From Myxococcales bacterium (GTDB lineage: Bacteria > Myxococcota_A > UBA9042): a stretch of DNA of 64,000 nt. The translations under genes and the position numbers were made by a program. How positions within the stretch are numbered: position 1 is the stretch's first letter; each line of letters begins with the position of its first letter. Of this stretch, positions 29,265 to 39,244 are shown piece by piece. The notes beneath the pieces are model-generated. The model worked only from the letters and a program-made list of their open reading frames with translations. It did not search any database and was not told where the DNA came from. Location: assembly GCA_023954815.1 (NCBI GenBank), contig JAGSHB010000010.1, positions 1 to 64,000 on the forward strand, in the 5' to 3' direction.

Positions 29265-30968
29265 ATGGAAATGACTCAGATGCCGGCCGACGAGGCCGAG
29301 TTCGAAGCCCTCTTTGCCGAATGGGAAAAAGGCCAGCAAGTTGACGAAGGCACGATCGTAGAGGGCACCGTCCTCACCATCGGCAAGGACTTCGTCATCA
29401 TCGACATCGGATACAAGTCGGAAGGTCAGATTGCGACCGCCGAGTTCACCGAGCATGACGGCACGATCAACATCGTCCCCGGCGAACTGGTTGAGGTCTA
29501 CGTCGAGCGTCGTGAGAACGACATCGGCTTGGTCGAGCTCTCCAAGGAAAAAGCCGATCGCCTCAAGATTTGGGACGAGATCGCCGAAGCCTGCGAGAAC
29601 GAAGAGCTGGTCGAGGGTGTCATCACCGGTCGCGTCAAAGGCGGCCTCACGGTGGACATCGGCGTCAAAGCCTTCTTGCCCGGCAGCCAGGTCGACTTGC
29701 GCCCCGTGCGCAACCTCGAGAAGTACATCGGCCAGCGTTTCCACTTCAAGGTCATCAAGTTCAACAAGCGCCGTGGCAACATCGTGCTCAGCCGCCGTGC
29801 CCTGCTCGAGAAGCAGCGTGAGGCCCTCAAGGCTCAGACGCTCGCCAAGTTGCAGGAAGGCATGCTCATCGACGGCGTGGTCAAGAACATCACCGATTAC
29901 GGTGCGTTCATCGACCTCGGCGGCATCGACGGCCTGCTCCACATCACGGATATGAGTTGGGCGCGGATCAACCACCCGAGCGAGATGTTCGAGGTTGGCC
30001 AGTCGCTGCGCGTCAAAGTCCTCAAGTACGACGCAGAGCGTGAGCGCGTCAGCTTGGGCCTCAAGCAGAACACGGACGATCCGTGGTTGAGCGTCGATTC
30101 GCGCTACGCCGTTGGTCAGACCGTGGGCGGCAAGGTTGTGAGCCTGGCTGACTACGGTGCGTTCATCGAGCTCGAAGAGGGCGTCGAGGGTCTGGTGCAC
30201 ATCTCCGAGATGAGCTGGACCAAGCGCGTCAAGCATCCGTCCAAGCTGCTGAGCATCGGTGACGAAGTGTCGGCCGTGGTCCTCGAGATCGACAGCCGCT
30301 CTAAGCGCATCAGCCTCGGCATGAAGCAGACTGAGCAGAATCCGTGGGACGTGCTCGCGCAGACCTACCCTCCCGGAACCAAGGTCTCGGGCGTGGTCCG
30401 CAACATCACCAACTTCGGCATCTTCATCGGCATCGATGAGGGCATCGACGGCCTGTGCCACGTGACTGACCTCAGCTGGTCGCACGGCACGGACAACCCC
30501 GCCGACGCCTACAAGAAGGGTGACGAGGTCGAGGCTGTCGTTCTGAGCATCGATCCTGAGAAAGAGCGTTTCTCGCTCGGCATCAAGCAGCTCGCCGGTG
30601 ACCCGTGGATGAACATCCACAGCAAGTACCCGCGCGGCTCGATCCAGAAGGGTAAAGTCACGAAGTTGCTCGACTTTGGCGGCATCATTGAGCTCGACGA
30701 GTTCATCGAAGGCTTCCTGCACATCTCCGAGATCGCCGAGGAGAAGGTCGAGAACATTCACAGCGCGCTGACCGAGGGTCAAGAGGTGAACGTCAAGATC
30801 ATCTCGATCATCCCCGAGGAGCGTAAGCTCGGTCTGTCCATCAAGCGTGTCGATCACGACGATGGCGACTACTCCTACGACAACCAGGCTCCGGAGTCGG
30901 CAACGACTTTGGGTGAGCTGATTCGGGCCAAGCTCGACGTCAGCAACTTGCCGAACGTCGAAGGCTAG
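29265..30968 (+). CDS. rpsA: 30S ribosomal protein S1
   Basis: Repeated S1 domains (GVVKNITDYGAFIDLGGIDGLLHITDMSWARI..., GKVVSLADYGAFIELEEGVEGLVHISEMSW...). Confidence 0.95.
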   Translation: MEMTQMPADEAEFEALFAEWEKGQQVDEGTIVEGTVLTIGKDFVIIDIGYKSEGQIATAEFTEHDGTINIVPGELVEVYVERRENDIGLVELSKEKADRLKIWDEIAEACENEELVEGVITGRVKGGLTVDIGVKAFLPGSQVDLRPVRNLEKYIGQRFHFKVIKFNKRRGNIVLSRRALLEKQREALKAQTLAKLQEGMLIDGVVKNITDYGAFIDLGGIDGLLHITDMSWARINHPSEMFEVGQSLRVKVLKYDAERERVSLGLKQNTDDPWLSVDSRYAVGQTVGGKVVSLADYGAFIELEEGVEGLVHISEMSWTKRVKHPSKLLSIGDEVSAVVLEIDSRSKRISLGMKQTEQNPWDVLAQTYPPGTKVSGVVRNITNFGIFIGIDEGIDGLCHVTDLSWSHGTDNPADAYKKGDEVEAVVLSIDPEKERFSLGIKQLAGDPWMNIHSKYPRGSIQKGKVTKLLDFGGIIELDEFIEGFLHISEIAEEKVENIHSALTEGQEVNVKIISIIPEERKLGLSIKRVDHDDGDYSYDNQAPESATTLGELIRAKLDVSNLPNVEG

Positions 30969-30994
30969 TCTGTCTAGTATCTAGGTAGCGAAGA

Positions 30995-31036
30995 CGCCCC
31001 GCACCGATCGCATCGGTGCGGGGCGTTTTTCGTTTT
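30995..31036 (+). terminator. Rho-independent terminator of rpsA
   Basis: 14-bp stem CGCCCCGCACCGAT-cgc-ATCGGTGCGGGGCG followed by TTTTTCGTTTTT. Confidence 0.95.
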
Positions 31037-31231
31037 TGCAGAGAGCAATCTTCCGACCATTCAGCAGGTCGCAATCGAACAAATGCCCGTGGCGGGGCGA
31101 TGACAAGCCGGTCCCCACTACACTGCCTGCTCGGCTAAGAAACCGCCCTGGCGGCCTCCCAGTGCCCAATGCGGGCATTTTGGAGTCAAAAACACGGGCA
31201 AATTCGGCTCCGGGCGCTCCCGAACGCCGAT

Positions 31232-31978
31232 CTACGGATGACCGTCATCGAGCCACGACAAGCAGCATGGATAGCGGAAAGCATTGGCACACCGGCCGAG
31301 TGACGCGGGTCGTGAGGCGCCTGAGACCTCGTTGTGGCTGCGTAGCGCCGCGTTCCAGTCGCCGTCGCGGGCGCGGGACCAGATCGCGGGTGCTGATGGC
31401 GTGACGGCCGCTGGCACATCAACAGCATCGAGGGCAGTACCCAAGACACCGCGTACCTCGACGCGTCCGCCCTTGTCCGTCAATCGTAGGGTTCGGTCCA
31501 AGCGCACCGCGACGGCGCCAGCGGGCAACGCTAGCGGTCCAGCTGTGTCTGTTGCGAGAACCGCTGCCGTCCGCGGCGGGATACATGGGCTGCTGGCGAT
31601 GCCACCTCGGCGCTCACCGTTCCACCAAAGGCTGGCGCCACCGAGATGGACCGGCACGTCCGCTCGAGACACCAACTCCACCATCTCATCCTTTCCATTG
31701 CTGGCACCGTCGCCGTTGTGATCCAGGCCCCCCGGCCGTTGCACAACCTCATTGATGACCAGCTCTCCGGTGGCCGCAGCCCGGCAAGGCATGATGCCAG
31801 CGGCGTCGCTACTGCCTGCCCCGTCGGATGGCGCGGCGATATCTTCACCGCTGACTGCATGCTGCCCTGCTGGCCAAGTCGGCTGACATGCCGTGCACTG
31901 AGCTAGGAGCCCCCCAATCAGGGCTGTGGTTTGAATGAGGTGGCGCATCACCGCGCCCCTTGGATTGACTGTCTTCAT
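31232..31978 (-). CDS. Putative lipoprotein with lamin-tail-domain-like region
   Basis: Signal/lipobox near LLAQCTAC; ELVINEVVQRPGGLDHNGDGASNGKDEMVELVSRADVPVHLGGASLWW matches the LTD pattern. Confidence 0.7.
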   Translation of the reverse strand: MKTVNPRGAVMRHLIQTTALIGGLLAQCTACQPTWPAGQHAVSGEDIAAPSDGAGSSDAAGIMPCRAAATGELVINEVVQRPGGLDHNGDGASNGKDEMVELVSRADVPVHLGGASLWWNGERRGGIASSPCIPPRTAAVLATDTAGPLALPAGAVAVRLDRTLRLTDKGGRVEVRGVLGTALDAVDVPAAVTPSAPAIWSRARDGDWNAALRSHNEVSGASRPASLGRCANAFRYPCCLSWLDDGHP

Positions 31979-32142
31979 CGATACCTCCTGGGCAACACGC
32001 CCAAGAAGTACGTCGCTACAGCGCGACAAAATCGTCGGTTCGGACTGTCAGAAAGTTCGAATTCAACACCAAAAACAGCCGCGCCGACCCTAGAAAAGGG
32101 CCGGCGCGGCAGCGTGATTGCAGTCGGAACTACTTGAGTTGC

Positions 32143-33969
32143 CTACTTTGTTTTGGGTGCGGCCTTCGGTGCTGCGGGTGCCTTCTTGGCGCCAGCGCCG
32201 CCCTTTTCCGCGTTGATCGCGGCGGCAGCCTTTTCCAAGCGGCTCATCATGTGGTTGAGCAGGATGTCGAACTCCCAGTCCCAGGTGGTGTTGTTCGGCT
32301 TCTGCACCTCGCGCTGCTGCGTCGCGTAGATGAGCTTCATGTGCTCAACCGAGGCGGCACGCATCTTCAAGCCAACGAAGATGACCTGGCGAAGCGTGGT
32401 GTCCGCAGGGGACGACTTCTCGAAAGCTGCGAGCAAGGGCTTGATCACGTCGGCGCCCTTGGCCGCCAAGTGAACCAGACCGATCGCGGCCTTTTCCTTC
32501 TGGATGTTGTCGCCGGTCTTCAGGAAGCCAGCGTAGCAGCCACCCAATGCGCCGAGCTTGGTCTTCGCGTCGGGCGCTGCGTCCCATGCGACCTTGCACT
32601 GCTCGACAACCTTCACGCGGCCAGCGATCGTCGGATCTTTGATGGCGCGCTGCGTACCCTCGTTCGTGTCTGCGACGATGACCTTCTGCCACTCGTCCCA
32701 GTTTGCAGGCTCGAGTGCGTACGACATCGGCGTGATGAAGTCGCCCCGCTCCTGCGGTTTGATCGCGTTGTAGGCCTTGACCATCTCGGCCCAGGAATTA
32801 CTCGCGCCGGAGATCGATAGTCCCAAGAAGGGCATGGTGCGCTGCTCAACCGTGCCGCCCTGCGTCGAAGCGAGAGTTCCGATCTGCGCGGCGACGGGCT
32901 GCAGCCCCTCACCCATGGAAGCCAATGCCCACATCGACAACTGTAGACGACTGATGATGTAGCCGCTCCACGGCTGACCACGCTTGATCGTGTCCCAGAT
33001 CTTGGGCTTGCCCTCGTCGGAGGCGTCGATGACTTTCGCGGCGCGCGACACGATCGACGCGGCGGTGCGGCGGTCATGCAAATCGCCGAGCAGCTGCGCG
33101 AGCTTCGGGCCTTCCTGCCATTCCCACCAGAACAGGCCCTTTGCCTTGGCCCACTTGGCGAACTTTTCGTCCTGCTTGGTGAAGATGCCCATCAGGCGAC
33201 CGGCGACCTTGGTCGGATCGATCACAGCCAGCGCGAGGCGGGCCTGGCCATAAGCCTCAGCGCGGGCAGCGTCGTGGATGAAGACACCGTGGAGGTAGAC
33301 CTCAAACGCCTTGTCGCTGTTGATCCGCAGCTTGGTCAGGTACTTCAGCGCCTGAATGTTGACCGCGATGCTCTGCGTGGCCGGATCGGCGTCGGCGAGC
33401 TCCAAGAACAAGTCGACGTACGCCTTCTTGTCCTTCTCGTCGGGGATGGATAGCCACAGGGCCTGCAACAGGTTGCCCTTGGCCTCGCCGTCTTTCACGC
33501 GGCGGACCACGGCGGCGAGCGCCTTGACGACGTCTTTCTCGGGCGCCCACTCCTTCTTGCCACGCTCGTACGCGTCGCGGCGCCACGCGCTGATGATGTT
33601 GGCGACGGTCGGCGCGCTGTCGAGATGGCCGAGGGCCTTCACGAACAGGGTCTGCACCCGCTTTTGCAGCTTGGGACTAGCCTGCCCAACGCTGCCGAGC
33701 GCTTCGACCAGCGGCACGCGGTACTTGGCCTGCTTATCGATGATCTTAGCGAAACGCTCGAACACCTTGTCATTGTCGCACTTGAGCTGATCTTTCGACG
33801 ACAAGGCGCGGATCTCTTTGATCGAACTCATGCGTTCGGCGGGATCTTCGCTCTTGTCGAGAACGAGGCTGTAGTAGCGGCAGGATTTCTCACCGCGCTG
33901 GCACCCCGAGAGGAGTGCGGCGGCGGCCAGGGCGAACACAAGAGCGCGCACGAGGCGACGACGAGTCAT
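32143..33969 (-). CDS. Large putative lipoprotein with HEAT-like repeats
   Basis: MTRRRLVRALVFALAAAALLSGC lipobox; helical repeat-like sequence; A/K/P-rich C-terminus (GAKKAPAAPKAAPKTK). Confidence 0.75.
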   Translation of the reverse strand: MTRRRLVRALVFALAAAALLSGCQRGEKSCRYYSLVLDKSEDPAERMSSIKEIRALSSKDQLKCDNDKVFERFAKIIDKQAKYRVPLVEALGSVGQASPKLQKRVQTLFVKALGHLDSAPTVANIISAWRRDAYERGKKEWAPEKDVVKALAAVVRRVKDGEAKGNLLQALWLSIPDEKDKKAYVDLFLELADADPATQSIAVNIQALKYLTKLRINSDKAFEVYLHGVFIHDAARAEAYGQARLALAVIDPTKVAGRLMGIFTKQDEKFAKWAKAKGLFWWEWQEGPKLAQLLGDLHDRRTAASIVSRAAKVIDASDEGKPKIWDTIKRGQPWSGYIISRLQLSMWALASMGEGLQPVAAQIGTLASTQGGTVEQRTMPFLGLSISGASNSWAEMVKAYNAIKPQERGDFITPMSYALEPANWDEWQKVIVADTNEGTQRAIKDPTIAGRVKVVEQCKVAWDAAPDAKTKLGALGGCYAGFLKTGDNIQKEKAAIGLVHLAAKGADVIKPLLAAFEKSSPADTTLRQVIFVGLKMRAASVEHMKLIYATQQREVQKPNNTTWDWEFDILLNHMMSRLEKAAAAINAEKGGAGAKKAPAAPKAAPKTK

Positions 33970-34185
33970 GGGCTGGATCCCCTTAGTCTGGGTGGAGAGG
34001 GCGCTGAGGGCGCTTCTCTCGCTCGTGGAGGGCGGCGACGGCATCGCGGCAGCAAGAAACTGGGTGCCGTGGCAAAGACGGACCGGGCGCAGTATGGGCT
34101 GAGACATTTTGACCGTCAACGGGACCGGGCAACAATACGCGCCAGAGGTTTGACAGGAGCCCAACAGGCGGCTTGACTGAAAGGG

Positions 34186-34719
34186 ATGCAGGCTGAGCAG
34201 CACCACTTTGGATCGCCGTCTTGTCGGCCGAAAGTTTCACGCTTTCGGCGCGGCTTTTTCGGCTTTGTGTTGACGTTTACGAGCCTGGCGACCGGTTTGG
34301 TGCTCGCTGGCGATCGCCCGAGCCCGACGATCTCGGCGGCCGAACGCGCCATCACGCTGTTCGCCAAGCCTGTTTCGTCGCGGCTCGTTGTTCGCGCGGA
34401 CAGCAACGATCTGGACGTGTGGTTGATCTCAAATGTGGCATTTGCCAAGAGCGGTGAGCGACTCAGCGCGGCGGCGGCGGCGCGACTGGCATTGCCCGGC
34501 GGCTTTGCGGTGCAGCGCGCGACGTGGCTGGAGCCGGATGGCACGTGGTGGGTCGATGTCATGGGGCAAGGCAAGAAGCTCCGCGTGCTCGCGAAGCGCC
34601 ACGGCAAGGGCACGCTCTTTGTCTTGAGAGGGCTTGGTCACTCGTCGGATGCCCAGCCTTGGGCCCCGCCCTACCGCCCGTTGCCGCTCAACCTGCCACA
34701 CGGCCCGCTTCGGCCCTGA
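34186..34719 (+). CDS. Hypothetical secreted protein
   Basis: Hydrophobic N-terminal segment (GFFGFVLTFTSLATGLVLA); 177-aa ORF divergent from the upstream gene. Confidence 0.55.
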   Translation: MQAEQHHFGSPSCRPKVSRFRRGFFGFVLTFTSLATGLVLAGDRPSPTISAAERAITLFAKPVSSRLVVRADSNDLDVWLISNVAFAKSGERLSAAAAARLALPGGFAVQRATWLEPDGTWWVDVMGQGKKLRVLAKRHGKGTLFVLRGLGHSSDAQPWAPPYRPLPLNLPHGPLRP

Positions 34720-34745
34720 TCGGACTCACCTCACCATCCGCCTGA

Positions 34746-34771
34746 GCGCCATAGGAGCGTGCCTATGGCGC
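34746..34771. terminator. Hairpin between convergent genes, possible bidirectional terminator
   Basis: Perfect 10-bp stem GCGCCATAGG/CCTATGGCGC, 6-nt loop; overlaps the minus-strand stop codon; no strong U-tract. Confidence 0.45.
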
Positions 34772-37700
34772 GCAAGTTCGCGGCCAGAGCAGCAGGTCGG
34801 GTGCGGGTAACCCGTTGGTGTCCGGCCCCGTTGCGACGATGGCCCCCGTGGACGTCCACACAGATGTGACGGGAGCCCGCCAGAGGGGAGGCTGCAGTTT
34901 GACCGGTGTGATCGCCGGCTTGCTTCCCGTGGTGAACGACACCATCCCCGGCTGGGTCCCAGAATCTGTTGGTACGATGGCCACCAATGGGTCGTTGACG
35001 TTGAGATCACCCAATACGACGGTCGCGCCGCTGGCAGCACCCACATCACTGACGAGCTTGGTCCAGGCGCCCTTTCCTGGCTTGGCTCCCAACGGATACG
35101 CCCACGCGATCAAACCTGACGTCGCGGCGAGATGAACCAGCCGATCACCTTTCGCGTCCCACATCAACGTCGCGCCATCGACGGCAGTGGGACCGCCGCC
35201 CGTACCATCCCATAGCTCGGTCGTAGCCAATGTGGCGCCGTCGACGCGCCATAGCTTCGCAGCGCCTCCGGCGGCCGGTAGACCGAGCACCCAGGAGATC
35301 TGCTGCCCATTTTCTTCGCCGCTCTGAAGCAATGCGCCCGATTTTACGGGAGGCAGCTGGGCGGCCACGCTTGTCTTCACGCTGGTCCATGTGCCCTTGA
35401 GGAGATGCAGTCGCTCGGCGCCAGGCGCAGGCATCATCGGGCCGCTGAGCGCCACGGCGGTTGGCGCGGCAGGCAAACTCGTCACGCCGCCCCAGATGAC
35501 GACCTCGTCCTTGCTCACCGGGATGACCTGGGGCTTCGCACGGGCAGCCACAGATGCATCGCTCGGCAATGACAACCGCACCCACCCGCCCGAACCCCGA
35601 CGCCAAGCGGGCTGAGAAGGTGACGTCGCCAGGGCGTGGCCCACGGTGAGCCCGCCAACACGGAGCAATCCAGCAGGAGTATTGATGTAGCGGGCCCCCA
35701 CAGCCGGTGGTGGTCCAGCGTTAAGGACCGTCCATTTCCCCTTCACGACCGCCCAGACATCATCGCTGGCCGCAGTCGCACCAACGCCCCACGCGATGAT
35801 CGGCGAGCTACCGACCCGAGCGACATAGCCATCGTGGATCTTGGGCGTGACATCGATGGCGGGTACGGACCAGCTACCCTGAAGCACGTCGAAACGACGA
35901 ATGCCGACGTAGCCGCCCGGCGTGCCGCTCGCAGCTGTCGACGCCCCATGAATCCAGATTTGGTTCGGTGCGGGATCACAGATCAATGCGCCCGCGAGCA
36001 GGGCGGCCCAACCGATCGGTGCCGGAGGAGCGGGGCGCTTGGCCCAAATCTTACCGCCGGCCGACAAGTGCCACAATGAACCAGCGACGGACTTGGGATT
36101 GGCGACCTCGGGAGAGCCATCGAGGCCGTACAGCCAGATGCCGCCAGCCTTGTCCTGACACGTCGACTGAACATAGGTAACGGCTGGGGGCAATGGGGGC
36201 CCCTGCGTCCACTTGCCTGTGCTCGCATCGTAGGCGCGCACCCCAGACTTCGCCTCGCCAAGACCCTCCCGTATGTGGAGCAGTGTCCCTGCGACTCGAT
36301 AGGCCGCGCTCATTGGCCACAGGGGCTGCGGACCCGTCTTCAAAGCGGAAACAGCGCCGGTCGCCGCATCGATCTGCAGCGATGGTGCCGCCGCCCCCGT
36401 AGCGTCAACGCCGCCCATGAGCCACCATCGTGGGACCGACCCAACGCCACTCCAGCCGGCTGGCACGTATGTGAGCGCGCCGCCGATGCGCGCGATGCCC
36501 GTCGACCGCGCGAGCAGACGCCAAGATTGGGTCGCTGGGGTCAAACACCACATTTCACTCGGCGTTCCCAGACTGGTAGACGTGACCTTGGTGGCACGAC
36601 CGCCCGCCACGCAGAACTGGCTCTCCGAACTACCGGTGGCGGCTGTGTTCGGATGGCGCGGGGACGGGGCGCCACCGGCCAACGGCACGGCTGCCTGTGA
36701 CCACGTGTGAGGTAAGCCCTCGTCGGTAAGCCCGTCACAATCGTTGTCTTTGCCATCGCATGTGGTCTCGTCCGGTCCCTGATAACCGACGACTGCATCG
36801 AATGTGCACGACCAGCTGCCGGACACGCACGCGGGTGTCCCGGAGGCGCCAATGCAGAGCCCCTTGGCCACGCATGCAGGCCCGGCGCTCGTCGGCACGC
36901 TGTTGTCGGTCACACCATCACAGTTGTCATCGAGACCATTGCAGGTCTCGGGCTGCGCCTGCGACTTACTGCCGTCGCCGTTGGTGGAGCACGTCACTTG
37001 ACCGCTCGCAGCGCATTGGACGACCCCCTTGCCACAGATCCCGAGCCCTTCACACGGTTGACCGAGCGTCTTGCCCTGCCACACGAAACCCTCGTCTGTC
37101 AGGCCGTCACAGTCGTCGTCTGCTCCATCGCAGGTCTCGACAGTCGTGGTCGCGCCTGGCGCGTCCGGCAAGGTCGAACACGTAGCCTTGCCGCTGTCGC
37201 CACACACCACCGTGCCTTTGCCGCACGCGCCAGTGCCGTCGCACGGTTGACCCAATGCCGCACCGAGCCAGGCGAAGCCTTCATCAGTCTTGCCGTCACA
37301 GTTGTCGTCGATTTGATTGCAGGTCTCTGGCTGGGCCTTGGATCCAGTCCCCTCGGGGTTGCTTGAGCAGACCGCTTGACCCTTGGTACTGCACACCACG
37401 GTTCCGGCGCCGCACGCCCCCCGACCCATGCACGCACCGCCAACCGGCGCCCCATCCAAAGCGATGTTCTCGTCCGTCTTGCCGTCGCAGTCATCATCCA
37501 AACCGTTGCATTGCTCGGCACTCGGCTCGGCATCCGGAGCCCCCGGATCTGTAGAGCACAAGGGCACCCCGTCATCGCCGCAGACGACTTTTCCGACCCC
37601 ACACTCGCCGGTCCCGAGACAAGGCACGCCGACCGGCGCGTCGCCCAGCGCAAAGCCCTCATCCGTCTCGCCGTCGCAATCATCATCGGCGCCATTGCAC

Positions 37701-38422
37701 TGCTCGACGCTCGCTTCCGCCGACTTGCCGCCCGGATTTGTCGAACAAGTGGCGCGACCGAGGCGACACTGCACCACGCCCGTTCCGCAAGCGCCGACGC
37801 CGACGCAACCCTGCCCGACGGCGATGCCTTGGTAGCTGTGCCCCTCGTCGATGGCGCCATCACAGTCATTGTCGACGCCGTCGCACGCCTCAACGGCCGA
37901 CCAACCGGGTACGTTTGTGTAGACGCAGGTCAAGATGCCGGTACCGATCTGACATGCAGCGTTGATGTGCGAGGCCTGGCCCTTGCAGACGCCGTCACTC
38001 CGGCACGCATCCTTGGCCAAACGGGCCGGATCTGTGTTGGGCGCCATGTCGTCTGCGTCGATTTCGTCGGGCAGACAATCCAAATCCGCGTCGCGAAGCT
38101 GCGACTCAATGGCGTCAGGTTTTCCGTCACCATCACCGTCGAGTGGCGCGCTTGGGTCCGCGCCGACCTCAACGCCATCGGCTTTGCCGTCGTCGTCGGT
38201 GTCGTCCGACGTTGGATGCGTGCCGATGCGATGCTCGTCAGCATTCGTGAGGCCATCGTTGTCGTCGTCCGCCTCAGGCGCGAGACAGCGATTGGCATAG
38301 CAAAGTTGCGAGTTGCACTGAACCGAGGCCGTACAGGTGGCGCCGTCAGGCTCAGCAGCGCACCCACATAGCAAGAGGCAGACAAACAGTCGGATGATGT
38401 AGCTACGAATCCGCGACGCCAT
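34763..38422 (-). CDS. Very large lipoprotein: calcium-type (TSP3-like) repeats + seven MopE-type repeats + Kelch-like propeller
   Basis: Lipobox LLLCGCAAEP; DDDNDGLTNADEHRIGTHPTSDDTDDDGKADGVEV; CNGADDDCDGETDEG repeats; Kelch-like GGVDATGAAAPSLQIDAATGAVSAL. Confidence 0.85.
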   Translation of the reverse strand: MASRIRSYIIRLFVCLLLCGCAAEPDGATCTASVQCNSQLCYANRCLAPEADDDNDGLTNADEHRIGTHPTSDDTDDDGKADGVEVGADPSAPLDGDGDGKPDAIESQLRDADLDCLPDEIDADDMAPNTDPARLAKDACRSDGVCKGQASHINAACQIGTGILTCVYTNVPGWSAVEACDGVDNDCDGAIDEGHSYQGIAVGQGCVGVGACGTGVVQCRLGRATCSTNPGGKSAEASVEQCNGADDDCDGETDEGFALGDAPVGVPCLGTGECGVGKVVCGDDGVPLCSTDPGAPDAEPSAEQCNGLDDDCDGKTDENIALDGAPVGGACMGRGACGAGTVVCSTKGQAVCSSNPEGTGSKAQPETCNQIDDNCDGKTDEGFAWLGAALGQPCDGTGACGKGTVVCGDSGKATCSTLPDAPGATTTVETCDGADDDCDGLTDEGFVWQGKTLGQPCEGLGICGKGVVQCAASGQVTCSTNGDGSKSQAQPETCNGLDDNCDGVTDNSVPTSAGPACVAKGLCIGASGTPACVSGSWSCTFDAVVGYQGPDETTCDGKDNDCDGLTDEGLPHTWSQAAVPLAGGAPSPRHPNTAATGSSESQFCVAGGRATKVTSTSLGTPSEMWCLTPATQSWRLLARSTGIARIGGALTYVPAGWSGVGSVPRWWLMGGVDATGAAAPSLQIDAATGAVSALKTGPQPLWPMSAAYRVAGTLLHIREGLGEAKSGVRAYDASTGKWTQGPPLPPAVTYVQSTCQDKAGGIWLYGLDGSPEVANPKSVAGSLWHLSAGGKIWAKRPAPPAPIGWAALLAGALICDPAPNQIWIHGASTAASGTPGGYVGIRRFDVLQGSWSVPAIDVTPKIHDGYVARVGSSPIIAWGVGATAASDDVWAVVKGKWTVLNAGPPPAVGARYINTPAGLLRVGGLTVGHALATSPSQPAWRRGSGGWVRLSLPSDASVAARAKPQVIPVSKDEVVIWGGVTSLPAAPTAVALSGPMMPAPGAERLHLLKGTWTSVKTSVAAQLPPVKSGALLQSGEENGQQISWVLGLPAAGGAAKLWRVDGATLATTELWDGTGGGPTAVDGATLMWDAKGDRLVHLAATSGLIAWAYPLGAKPGKGAWTKLVSDVGAASGATVVLGDLNVNDPLVAIVPTDSGTQPGMVSFTTGSKPAITPVKLQPPLWRAPVTSVWTSTGAIVATGPDTNGLPAPDLLLWPRTCAP

Positions 38423-38522
38423 CTGTGCGCTCCGGCCCCGGCGCACCCGGGTGCCAAGTCAGCCTAGCCGTGCCGTCGGACAGCGGCAAGCGGCCGTCAA
38501 CAGCGGCGGTCAACAGCGGCGG

Positions 38523-39236
38523 TCACTGACGACGACGCAGAAAAAACGTGAGCGCCAAAAAGCCAACGACCCCAGCGAGGAGGCCGAGGGTATCCGCATC
38601 CATGGTGGTTTCGTCAGACAGCCCTGGGATGTCCGGTGGTGGCGGGGGATGCGTCGGTTGGGCGGGAGGGCCGCGCAGAACCGTGCGCGTACTTGGCGAT
38701 CTTAGCCAGTGTTGCCGAGTGTCCCCACGAACGGGATCTCTCACAGTCAGACGAACAGGTGATTTGACCATGGGATCAAAGAGTTCGTAGACGAGGGTCA
38801 TCCCGCCGATCGGATGAGGCCACTCGCAATCCAACACCCATCGGACGAACGCTGACTGGTTCGCATCCGCGAGGTGGACACGGGCACCGGTGACGCGGCC
38901 GGACCTGCCCAAGTCGTCGACGACGTAGACTCGTGCGCGCAACATCGCGGTCATCGCCCGATCGCTCGCCGCTAGCTCGTTTGCCGCAAAAATCCCATCG
39001 TTGTCGGCATCTGCACCAGGAAATGACGCAACGGGCACAGTCGCGACGAGCAATACACCCGAGGCGCGCAGCTGCGCGTGCATCCGGGCACGTGGACTAT
39101 CGGCGAGCCCGTCCGAGGCAGAAAGAACCAGCAGTACCGCAAGCGACAGCCTCGCAAAGCTTCGTAGCCGCGCGCCCGGGCAACCGAGCGGCCTTCGCGT
39201 GCGCATCTGGACGAAGATGGAGGATCCCGGCACCAC
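38523..39236 (-). CDS. Secreted protein with EF-hand-like loop and C-terminal TM/RRR anchor
   Basis: N-term signal (SLAVLLVLSASDGLA); DADNDGIFAANEL; Pro-rich linker; C-terminal LGLLAGVVGFLALTFFLRRRQ. Confidence 0.65.
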   Translation of the reverse strand: MVPGSSIFVQMRTRRPLGCPGARLRSFARLSLAVLLVLSASDGLADSPRARMHAQLRASGVLLVATVPVASFPGADADNDGIFAANELAASDRAMTAMLRARVYVVDDLGRSGRVTGARVHLADANQSAFVRWVLDCEWPHPIGGMTLVYELFDPMVKSPVRLTVRDPVRGDTRQHWLRSPSTRTVLRGPPAQPTHPPPPPDIPGLSDETTMDADTLGLLAGVVGFLALTFFLRRRQ

Positions 39237-39244
39237 AATGAACC

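Noticed and set aside
29238-30857. 539-aa minus-strand ORF antisense to rpsA
   Set aside because: The plus strand is unambiguous ribosomal protein S1. The antisense ORF is a codon-bias shadow in high-GC DNA, with low-complexity Asp/Val/Leu composition and no domain.
37376-38371. 331-aa plus-strand ORF with regular 'LAVAVII' repeats
   Set aside because: It is the antisense image of the MopE repeats, so the periodicity is inherited from the true gene.
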